The notes beneath the pieces were generated by a model, which worked only from the letters and a program-made list of their open reading frames with translations, was not told the DNA's origin and did not search any database. 5,768 nt of DNA, from assembly GCA_028875175.1 (NCBI GenBank), contig JAPPFO010000135.1, forward strand, positions 1-5,768, in the 5' to 3' direction. Positions within the stretch are counted from its first letter, which is position 1. Every line of letters begins with the position of its first letter. This DNA is from Chloroflexota bacterium (GTDB lineage Bacteria > Chloroflexota > UBA11872). A program made the position numbers and the translations under genes. Positions 1 through 5,400 of this stretch are shown here, one piece after another.

Positions 1-415
1 CGATGATCTCCGGAATCATGAAGGGTGAAATGCGCGAGGGGCCGCGGTCACGCAGGGTGTGGACTTGCTGTTCCAGCACCAGCAGACCACCGATGCCGCT
101 GCCGATGAAGCAGCCGATGCCGTCGCGGTTGTCGTCGGAGATTTCCAGGCCCGCGTCGGCAACGGCGTCGCGCGCAGCGATGATCGCAAACTGGGCAAAG
201 CGGTCCGTGCGGCGGGCCAGTCGCCGCCCAAGCAGCGCATTCGGATCCCAGTCCTTGACCTCGCCCGCGATCCGGCAGCTGAAGCCGGTCGTGTCGAACG
301 AGGTAATCGGCCCGATGCCGTTCTGGCCCTCCAGCGTCGCGCGCCAGGTGTCGTCGACGGTCGCCCCAAGCGGCGTGATAGCGCCGATCCCCGTGACGAC
401 AACCCGCCTCGACAT
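1..415 (-). CDS. fabF: Beta-ketoacyl-ACP synthase II (KAS II), N-terminal part, cut by the window edge
   Basis: The enzyme condenses malonyl-ACP with a growing acyl-ACP in the cytosolic type II fatty-acid cycle. Read on the minus strand from the ATG at 415, 138 codons are present. They open with MSRRVVVTGIGAITPLG, the typical FabF start, followed by SFDTTGFSCRIAGEV (residues 39-53), DRFAQFAIIAARDAVADAGL (71-90), the glycine-rich GSGIGGL (105-111) and RGPSRISPFMIP (124-135). All match the KAS II N-terminal lobe in order and spacing. The catalytic Cys and both His lie beyond base 1, so activity cannot be judged. ATG 415 is chosen because family homology begins there and GGGGA lies just upstream; an in-frame GTG 15 bases upstream would add five residues. 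The gene is divergent from fabH. A polyketide-type KAS is a less likely alternative. Confidence 0.93.
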   Translation of the reverse strand, partial: MSRRVVVTGIGAITPLGATVDDTWRATLEGQNGIGPITSFDTTGFSCRIAGEVKDWDPNALLGRRLARRTDRFAQFAIIAARDAVADAGLEISDDNRDGIGCFIGSGIGGLLVLEQQVHTLRDRGPSRISPFMIPEII

Positions 416-435
416 GCAGTCCCCAATCACCGAAA

Positions 436-448
436 GCCGCCAGGCGGC
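436..448. repeat. Short perfect palindrome upstream of fabF
   Basis: GCCGCC and GGCGGC are perfect inverted copies around a single A. The element starts 20 bases upstream of the fabF ATG, downstream of the candidate fabF promoter boxes. That place would suit an operator or a leader hairpin. It is only 6 bp per arm in GC-rich DNA, so chance is a real possibility. Confidence 0.3.
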
Positions 449-581
449 CAACATTCCGCGCGGCCCAAACGAGTGTATCAACGCAGCGTCTGACACCCAT
501 CAGGCGACAATCTCCCGCACCGTGGCTTGCCTGGACGGTCGAAGTCGCGTTAGCAGGCGGTTCGCGGCTATGCTCGCCGGC

Positions 582-599
582 GGACGCCGATGGGCGTCC
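582..599. repeat. 7-bp perfect hairpin just upstream of the fabH start
   Basis: GGACGCC (582-588) and GGCGTCC (593-599) are perfect inverted arms around the loop GATG. The hairpin ends 10 bases before the GGAG ribosome site of fabH. The loop contains an in-frame ATG (590-592) that would otherwise be the longest fabH start; burial in a GC-rich stem-loop argues against its use. A role as operator or translational control element is inference only. There is no T tract, so it is not a standard terminator. Confidence 0.4.
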
Positions 600-609
600 C
601 AAACTACCC

Positions 610-613
610 GGAG
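610..613 (+). promoter_or_regulatory. Ribosome binding site of fabH that decides the GTG start
   Basis: GGAG stands six bases before GTG 620. The upstream in-frame ATG at 590 has no comparable purine run, and its ten extra residues (MGVPNYPEPG) do not look like FabH. The site therefore supports GTG 620 as the true start. Confidence 0.6.
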
Positions 614-619
614 CCTGGC

Positions 620-1657
620 GTGAGCCGTGCAGCGACGTTCAGCGGCTGGGGGATGTGCGTTCCGCAGCAAGTCCGCAGCAACGCAGAGTTGGAGCAGATG
701 GTCTCCACCTCAGACGAGTGGATCGTGTCGCGCACGGGCATCCGGGAGCGACGGATCGCCAGCGACGACGAGTCCACCTTCACCCTGGCGCGTGACGCCG
801 CCAAGCAGGCGTTGCAGGTGGCCGACGTGCATCCGAACGACATCGACCTGGTGGTGGTGGCCACGCTGACGCCGGAGTACGGGTTTCCGGCGACGGCCAG
901 CCTTGTGCAGGACACGCTAGGCGCGACGCGGGCGGGCGCGTTCGACATCAACGCCGCCTGCGCGGGCTTCGTCTACGGCGTGGCGGTGGCGCGCAGCATG
1001 ATCGAATCAGGCACGCACGACACGATCCTGCTGATCGGGGCCGACACGATGTCGCGGGTCGTGGATTGGACCGATCGGTCCACCTGCGTGCTCTTCGGCG
1101 ATGGCGCGGGGGCGGTGGTGATGCAGGCCACGGACGGGCCGGGCGGCATCTTCAGCACCGTGCTGGGATCGGACGGGGCCGGCGCGCCGCTGCTGATCCA
1201 GCCGGCCGGGGGCAGTCATCAGCCGGCCACGGTGGACACGATCGAGTCGGGCGCGCACTACCTGCAAATGAATGGGCGCGAGGTGTACAAGTTCGCGGTC
1301 ACCGCCACGGCCGAGGCGGCGCGTCAAACGATGCAGGGCACCGGCCTGGGTCCGGACGACGTGGACCTGTTCATTCCGCACCAGGCCAACCTGCGCATCA
1401 TCAAGTCGGCGGCGCGCGGCGCGGGCATCCCCATGGAACGGGTGTTCGTGAACGCGGACCGCTACGGCAACACCTCGGCGGGATCCATCCCCATCGCGCT
1501 GTGTGAAGCGCTGGAGGCCGGCCGGATCCAGGCGGGCGACCGGGTGGTCATGGTCGGCTTCGGCGCGGGGCTGGCCTGGGCAGCCGCCGGGATCGAGTGG
1601 ACCGCGGCAACCGTGAAGCTCAAGGCCGTGACAGCCGCCGCGGCAAGCGCGGGTTAG
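620..1657 (+). CDS. fabH: Beta-ketoacyl-ACP synthase III (KAS III)
   Basis: KAS III starts type II fatty-acid synthesis by condensing an acyl-CoA primer, usually acetyl-CoA or a branched short acyl-CoA, with malonyl-ACP in the cytosol. The 345-residue protein (GTG start) shows the family in order: STSDEWIVSRTGIRERR (residues 29-45), the nucleophile Cys114 in NAACAGFVYG, the LFGDGAGAVV strand (158-167), His254 in FIPHQANLRI, and Asn284 in RYGNTSAGSIP. The Cys-His-Asn triad is thus intact. The usual C-terminal GFGAGLAWAAAGIEW is followed by about 18 extra residues rich in Ala and Lys, making the protein slightly longer than typical FabH (roughly 310-335). An in-frame ATG at 590 would add ten residues but lies in a hairpin loop and lacks a ribosome site. 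fabF is divergent next to it. Primer specificity cannot be read from the sequence. Confidence 0.94.
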   Translation: MSRAATFSGWGMCVPQQVRSNAELEQMVSTSDEWIVSRTGIRERRIASDDESTFTLARDAAKQALQVADVHPNDIDLVVVATLTPEYGFPATASLVQDTLGATRAGAFDINAACAGFVYGVAVARSMIESGTHDTILLIGADTMSRVVDWTDRSTCVLFGDGAGAVVMQATDGPGGIFSTVLGSDGAGAPLLIQPAGGSHQPATVDTIESGAHYLQMNGREVYKFAVTATAEAARQTMQGTGLGPDDVDLFIPHQANLRIIKSAARGAGIPMERVFVNADRYGNTSAGSIPIALCEALEAGRIQAGDRVVMVGFGAGLAWAAAGIEWTAATVKLKAVTAAAASAG

Positions 1658-1902
1658 CTTCAGAATTCGCGGAGTCGATCCGCCAAGTCCAGAAACGAAG
1701 TAGAGCCACAGCGTCCGGCGTCTTCGTCGGTGTGAACGAGGTCTCGGGTTTACGTCCGGATGTGAGCTCCCATCAGATTGACCGGGTCTGGGACACGTTT
1801 GCAGCCACCGGTGTCGCGAATGCGGTCAGCGATCACTGTGCATAACGAGCCAGGCCGGCACGCAGACGCCCGGGGTCGGATCGACCAGGCGCCACGAGGT
1901 AA

Positions 1903-1931
1903 TTCAGAGGTCGCGTCGGACGGAAAATAAT
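1903..1931 (+). promoter_or_regulatory. Candidate sigma-70-type promoter for the solute-binding protein gene
   Basis: TTCAGA (1903-1908) and AATAAT (1926-1931) are spaced by exactly 17 bases. They match the consensus at 4 of 6 and 5 of 6 positions. The -10 lies in the only clearly AT-rich patch of an otherwise GC-rich gap, and a start near 1938 would give a leader of about 78 bases. Whether this host's main sigma factor uses the same consensus is assumed. Confidence 0.35.
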
Positions 1932-1996
1932 TCGCTTCTGAGTATTTCGGTGCCGCATGCCAATTTGGCGGACGGCGTGGAGCGGATGCGGCGCGT

Positions 1997-2008
1997 GGAG
2001 GGGGAGGT
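1997..2008 (+). promoter_or_regulatory. Strong ribosome binding site fixing the start at 2016
   Basis: The purine run GGAGGGGGAGGT contains two Shine-Dalgarno cores; the second (GGAGG, 2003-2007) stands eight bases before ATG 2016. This decides against ATG 1950, which has no such site and would put 22 residues before the Tat signal. A later in-frame ATG at 2034 is also possible but has no purine-rich site at the right distance. Confidence 0.8.
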
Positions 2009-2015
2009 ATTCGAC

Positions 2016-3722
2016 ATGGGTACGAACTCGCATATGACCCGGCGCCGGTTGCTGCGAACCGCCAGTGGACTGGGCATTAGCGTGGCGGGCATCGCGGCGC
2101 TTGCGGCCTGCGGCGAGGCTGAGCCGAAGGTCATTACCAAGGAAGTCCCGGTCGAACGAGTAGTGGTGAAGGAAGTCCCGGTCGAGAAGATCGTCACTCA
2201 GCAGGTCGAGAGAATCGTGACCCAACAGGTAGTGAACGTCGTGCGCGAGGAAGTTCCAGTCGAGAAGGTGGTTGAGGTCAAGCAGGTTGTCGAGGTCCCG
2301 GTCGAAAAGGTTGTCGAAAAGGTCGTCACCAAGGAAGTAGAAAAAGTCGTCGAGAAAGTCATCGAGGTCGAGGCGCAGCTTCCGCCCGTGACCGTGGTAT
2401 TCGTACACGACCACACGTCGGGTCCGCGCGGCGCCGCGATGGGATGGGGTCTGGATCGATTTGCGCAGACGGTGCCCCACATCAATATCAAGCTTGTGCC
2501 TCAGCCTCACACCTACGAGGAGTCCTTCAGTATTCAAATGGTCGCCGGCACGGCGGGTGAACTAGCGCTCTTGTCCGGATGGTTCAAGTCGCGCTTCCAG
2601 GCGTCAGGCGGCTTCATGCAGATCGATGATGTCGTTCGCAAGTTCGACACGTTCAATCCGCACGACTATTACTTCTACCCGGATACGAACGATCTGACGT
2701 TTACCGATACCTTGCCCATTGGGCACCTGGATGGCCTTCGAGGCCCCATGTTCGGTCTGCCCTACCAGGGCAATCTGAATACTCAGATCATCAACCTTGA
2801 CATCATGGAGCAGGCCGGCATCGAGTGGCCGACGCCGGGTCGGTGGGGTATCCAGACAGAATTCCTGGAGGCACTCGGAAAGGCGACCGACCCCGAAGCG
2901 CAGCAGTGGGGGCTTCTGGCGAACGGGAGCTGGTACGGGATGTGGAACTCGTGGGGATGGGCGCTGGCCGACGATCCCAATCTGCATTACCGATCGGCGG
3001 ACGGCTTGCGGACAACGATGTGGGACAGCGGCGCTGACGCCGGGATCCGCCTTGTCAATGACCTGATTCAAACACATGGCGTGGCGCCGCCGGTTTCCGA
3101 GACGAGGGAGCTGGCGGGTGAGTTCGGCGATCCGTTCTCCGCCGGACGCGTGATGGTCAGGTCGGCGGGATCGGTTGGCACCTTTGCGACGCGGATCAAG
3201 GACCGGTTTCGGTGGTCGCGAATGCCAACGGTCGAAGGTCCGCGCGGACCCGCGCCATACGCTATGACCATGCAGCCGCACCTCGTGACGAATTCCGCCG
3301 AGACGCGCGGCAACCTGGAAGCGTGTGTGGAGGTCTGCTTGTTCTTTGCGGGCCGGGAAGTCCAGGGACGAGTCGCTATCGACCGGGGATCGGTGCCAAT
3401 CCGGAAAGACGTCCTCGCATCGCCGGAGTACGCGGCGGGACCGCCGGAGAACCACGGCATGATGAAGGACTTCTTCGAGCAGCCGGACGCGCGCTCGGCG
3501 CAGATGGCGCATCCCGCGTGGCGGGACTGGCAGAGCGGCGGAAGTCCGCGCATCCAGAATCTGTCGGCAATCCTGCTCGGCGAGTTCAGCATTGACGATG
3601 GCATCGAGCAGACGCTGAAATCGGCAGATCGTGCCCTCGAACAGTCCCACGAGTCGTGGCAAGAACTTCGAAACTGGTGGCAGGAGCGCCCGAATCCGAT
3701 CAAGCCAGGGGTGTTTGGCTAG
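2016..3722 (+). CDS. Tat-type lipoprotein, ABC extracellular solute-binding protein (family 1-like) with a repeat stalk
   Basis: The 568-residue protein probably captures a solute outside the membrane and hands it to an ABC importer. The N-terminus has a twin-arginine motif (TRRRLLR, residues 8-14), a hydrophobic stretch, and a lipobox LAAC with Cys32, so export by Tat and lipid anchoring are predicted. Residues 37-119 form a Val/Glu/Lys-rich repeat stalk, described separately. The binding domain follows from about 124: PMFGLPYQGN (244-253) and INLDIMEQAGI (259-269) match the hinge region of SBP family 1, DPFSAGRVMV (372-381) the usual G-[KR]-x-A/V-M segment, and GSVPIRKDVLAS (458-469) the C-terminal signature. 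The domain is rich in Trp, as in sugar-type binders, but the ligand is not predictable. No permease or ATPase gene adjoins it in the window. The next genes, a sulfatase and an amidohydrolase, hint at a sulfated or cyclic substrate; this is inference. Confidence 0.88.
   Translation: MGTNSHMTRRRLLRTASGLGISVAGIAALAACGEAEPKVITKEVPVERVVVKEVPVEKIVTQQVERIVTQQVVNVVREEVPVEKVVEVKQVVEVPVEKVVEKVVTKEVEKVVEKVIEVEAQLPPVTVVFVHDHTSGPRGAAMGWGLDRFAQTVPHINIKLVPQPHTYEESFSIQMVAGTAGELALLSGWFKSRFQASGGFMQIDDVVRKFDTFNPHDYYFYPDTNDLTFTDTLPIGHLDGLRGPMFGLPYQGNLNTQIINLDIMEQAGIEWPTPGRWGIQTEFLEALGKATDPEAQQWGLLANGSWYGMWNSWGWALADDPNLHYRSADGLRTTMWDSGADAGIRLVNDLIQTHGVAPPVSETRELAGEFGDPFSAGRVMVRSAGSVGTFATRIKDRFRWSRMPTVEGPRGPAPYAMTMQPHLVTNSAETRGNLEACVEVCLFFAGREVQGRVAIDRGSVPIRKDVLASPEYAAGPPENHGMMKDFFEQPDARSAQMAHPAWRDWQSGGSPRIQNLSAILLGEFSIDDGIEQTLKSADRALEQSHESWQELRNWWQERPNPIKPGVFG
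2124..2372 (+). repeat. Coding repeat: V/E/K-rich stalk of the solute-binding lipoprotein
   Basis: A ten-residue unit of form x-x-E-V-P-V-E-[KR]-[VI]-V occurs four times, at residues 41-50, 51-60, 77-86 and 91-100. Between the second and third copies are two eight-residue units starting TQQV (61-68 and 69-76). The tail 101-119 continues with EKVV-type units lacking Pro. At DNA level a 17-base stretch is identical at 2139-2155 and 2169-2185; the other copies have diverged in silent positions. The segment sits directly between the lipid-anchored Cys32 and the binding domain, so it probably acts as a spacer or stalk. Similar stalks occur in Chloroflexota solute-binding proteins, from general knowledge. 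Confidence 0.85.
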
Positions 3723-3815
3723 CGCAGGTCGACGGACGCCCAGTTCCGGTCATCGTGCAACGGGCGTGACGTGAGCCGCTGCAGTGATCGCGCGGTTGCG
3801 GCAGCGAATAAGCTG

Positions 3816-3837
3816 GTCCGGATGAATGATCCTGGAC
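3816..3837. repeat. Bulged hairpin between the lipoprotein and sulfatase genes
   Basis: GTCCGGAT (3816-3823) pairs with ATCC-T-GGAC (3829-3837): eight base pairs with one bulged T and a five-base loop. It lies 94 bases after the lipoprotein stop and 57 bases before the sulfatase ATG. It could end the upstream transcript or control the downstream one. No run of T follows, so a classical intrinsic terminator is not supported. A second, weaker pairing (CGCTGC 3777-3782 with GCAGCG 3801-3806) lies just upstream. Confidence 0.35.
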
Positions 3838-3855
3838 GACTAGGTTTCCGATGGC

Positions 3856-3867
3856 GTCCGCGCGGAC
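3856..3867. promoter_or_regulatory. 12-base perfect palindrome, candidate operator upstream of the sulfatase
   Basis: GTCCGCGCGGAC reads the same on both strands and starts 38 bases before the sulfatase ATG, where a repressor site would overlap a promoter or early leader. Directly after it is TCCGTCGAC (3868-3876), whose exact inverted copy GTCGACGGA lies at 3728-3736. No regulator family is recognised, and the GC-rich composition makes chance palindromes more likely. Confidence 0.3.
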
Positions 3868-3893
3868 TCCGTCGACAGGCCTGAGATAGCTGC

Positions 3894-5372
3894 ATGTCAG
3901 ACGATCCGTTGACCGCCGCTCCGCGCAGGCCGCCAAACATCCTGTGGTTCTGCACCGACCATCAACGGTTCGACACGGTGGCGGCCCTGGGAAACCCGGA
4001 GATTCGGACGCCGTACCTTGACGCGCTGGTCCGGCAGGGCGCGGCGTTCACGCATGCGTATTGCCAGAGCCCATTGTGCTGTCCGAGTCGAGCGAGCTTC
4101 ATGACCGGCCGCTATCCGAGCGCCGTCCACGTCAACTACAACGCGCTCGATTACTTTCCGCCGGCCGCAGAGACCACGCTGGTCAGCCGACTGCTGGCCG
4201 AAGCGGGATACGAGTGCGGGCTGGTGGGAAAGCTCCACCTTGCTGACGGGCACGGCGATCCCTATGCCACCGAGCCTCGCGTGAACGATGGGTTTGGGTG
4301 GTTCGATTGGAGCCTGGGTTCGCACGACGATTGGGCGCCGGGCGTTCATGGCTACGGCGACTGGATTCGCGCAAAGGGCCACGAGCCCTCAGCTGTCTTC
4401 GCGCGCCGGCCAACCACGCCGAATCGGCTTTATGCGCCGACGCCGGAACAGGACAACATCCCTTACGCGCTGCACCAAACGACGTGGTGCAGCGAGCGGG
4501 CGATTGCGTTTATCGAACAGGCGCGGGAGCCGTGGTTCTTGTGCGTGAACGTCAATGATCCCCATCCGACGTTCGATCCGCCGTGGGAGTACTACCGACG
4601 CTACGACCCCGACTCGCTGTCCGATCCCCATTTCCGGGAGAGCGACCTTGAGAAGCAGGAGCGTCTCGCGGACATCGAGTGGCGGGCGCGCCGGCCAGTG
4701 CCGACGCGTCCGTCCGAGATGGATGCCAAGCGCGTCCGGGCCGCGTACTACGCGATGATCGAGCTCATCGATGCGGAATTCGGACGGATCGTCGAGCACC
4801 TGAAGGCCGCGGGACAGCTCCGCAATACCATCATTGTCTTCATGAGTGATCACGGCGAGATGCTGGGCGATCACGGGCTGCTGGAGAAAGGCTGCCGGTT
4901 CTACGAGGGGATGGTTCGAGTGCCGCTCCTGATGGCGTGGCCGGGCCGCATCCCCGCCGGGCGTCGCTGTGATTCGCTGGTCGAGCTGACGGATATCGCC
5001 CCGAAGCTGCTGGAATTCGCCGGACAACCGATCCCACCGCTGATGCAGGGCCGGTCGCTTACCCGCTTGATCGAACGCGGTGACGACGGCGAGGCGCACC
5101 GGGACTTTGTTCGCACGGAGTACTACGGGGCGCGCGGACTGCCACCGGGCACGAGCTTTGCCACGATGTATCGCGATCGACGTTGGAAGCTGGTGGTCTA
5201 CCACAACCACGGAAAGGGCGAGCTTTACGATCTGGACGACGATCCCTGGGAGTTCGTGGATCGCTGGCACGATCCCGACTTTCGGGACGTGAAGTCGGAT
5301 CTCATTGCGCGGACTTTTGATGCCACGGCGATGGCGGCCGATCCGGGTCCGCCGCGGCGGCGGGATCGATGA
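3894..5372 (+). CDS. Formylglycine-dependent sulfatase (alkaline phosphatase superfamily), no signal peptide
   Basis: The enzyme probably hydrolyses a sulfate ester. The 492-residue protein has the full family layout. It starts with NILWFCTDHQRFD (residues 15-27), supplying metal ligand Asp22, then TPYLDALVRQGAAFTHAYCQ. The maturation motif CCPSRASFMTGR follows, with Cys62 as the residue converted to formylglycine in CxPSR. Next come GKLHL (Lys113, His115), NDPHPTFDPP (His224), and SDHGEMLGDHGLLEKG with Asp319, His320 and Lys332. The C-terminus has WKLVVYHNHGKGELYDLDDDP, shown here as parts: WKLVVY (431-436) and ELYDLDDDP (443-451). A His after Asp22 and SDHG rather than SDNG recall iduronate-2-sulfatase, choline sulfatase and phosphonate monoester hydrolases more than classical arylsulfatases, so a phospho- or phosphonate ester is an alternative. 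No signal peptide is visible, so it should be cytosolic. Ribosome site before the ATG is weak. An amidohydrolase gene follows after 28 bases. Confidence 0.94.
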   Translation: MSDDPLTAAPRRPPNILWFCTDHQRFDTVAALGNPEIRTPYLDALVRQGAAFTHAYCQSPLCCPSRASFMTGRYPSAVHVNYNALDYFPPAAETTLVSRLLAEAGYECGLVGKLHLADGHGDPYATEPRVNDGFGWFDWSLGSHDDWAPGVHGYGDWIRAKGHEPSAVFARRPTTPNRLYAPTPEQDNIPYALHQTTWCSERAIAFIEQAREPWFLCVNVNDPHPTFDPPWEYYRRYDPDSLSDPHFRESDLEKQERLADIEWRARRPVPTRPSEMDAKRVRAAYYAMIELIDAEFGRIVEHLKAAGQLRNTIIVFMSDHGEMLGDHGLLEKGCRFYEGMVRVPLLMAWPGRIPAGRRCDSLVELTDIAPKLLEFAGQPIPPLMQGRSLTRLIERGDDGEAHRDFVRTEYYGARGLPPGTSFATMYRDRRWKLVVYHNHGKGELYDLDDDPWEFVDRWHDPDFRDVKSDLIARTFDATAMAADPGPPRRRDR

Positions 5373-5389
5373 ACGCCGGCACCGCGACT

Positions 5390-5395
5390 GGAGGG
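5390..5395 (+). promoter_or_regulatory. Ribosome binding site of the amidohydrolase gene
   Basis: GGAGGG ends five bases before ATG 5401, an ideal distance. It lies in the 28-base gap after the sulfatase stop, supporting translation of the second gene from a shared transcript and fixing its start. Confidence 0.75.
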
Positions 5396-5400
5396 CCACG

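Larger units (their letters stand above)
416..619. promoter_or_regulatory. Divergent fabF/fabH intergenic region
   Basis: This gap separates two divergent fatty-acid synthesis genes, so it should hold both promoters. Toward fabF, the minus strand has a TTGATA box (481-476) followed after 17 bases by CGGAAT (458-453), a good -35 with a poor -10. Toward fabH, TATGCT (569-574) resembles a -10 but lacks a good -35. Two perfect inverted repeats lie at 436-448 and 582-599. No gene with a credible start and protein signature was seen here. The promoter boxes are weak matches and should be treated as candidates. Confidence 0.4.
1658..2015. other. 358-base non-coding stretch between fabH and the solute-binding protein gene
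   Basis: Just after the fabH stop is a small hairpin, GCGGA/TCCGC at 1669-1683 with a 5-base loop, but it lacks a T tract, so it is at best a weak terminator. The fabH +1 frame stays open to 1845 but its translation has no recognisable protein character. The only AT-rich island, near 1924-1932, contains the -10 of a candidate promoter. In-frame ATG 1950 could extend the next gene but has no ribosome site. No tRNA, small RNA or gene was recognised. Confidence 0.5.

Noticed and set aside
3..623. Plus-strand open frame covering the fabF region
   Set aside because: It lies opposite the clear FabF N-terminus, and its Ser/Arg/Pro-rich translation matches no known protein; it is a product of GC-rich third positions.
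1669..1683. Hairpin GCGGA/TCCGC after the fabH stop as an intrinsic terminator
   Set aside because: Five base pairs only and no T tract; mentioned in the gap description but not called as a terminator.
1597..1845. Small plus-strand frame running from the fabH end into the gap
   Set aside because: It starts inside fabH in another frame, has no ribosome site, and its translation has no recognisable features.
2124..2372. CRISPR-like or tandem DNA repeat
   Set aside because: The repeats keep the reading frame, vary mainly at silent sites and have uneven spacing; they encode a protein stalk.
1833..2537. Long minus-strand open frame with Asp/Leu/Asn/His-rich repeats opposite the lipoprotein stalk
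   Set aside because: It is the complement of the VPVEKVV repeat region; the repeat look comes from the sense strand, and it has no family signature or ribosome site.
2604..3662. Long minus-strand open frame opposite the binding domain of the lipoprotein
   Set aside because: No signature or ribosome site; the sense strand carries clear solute-binding motifs through the same bases.
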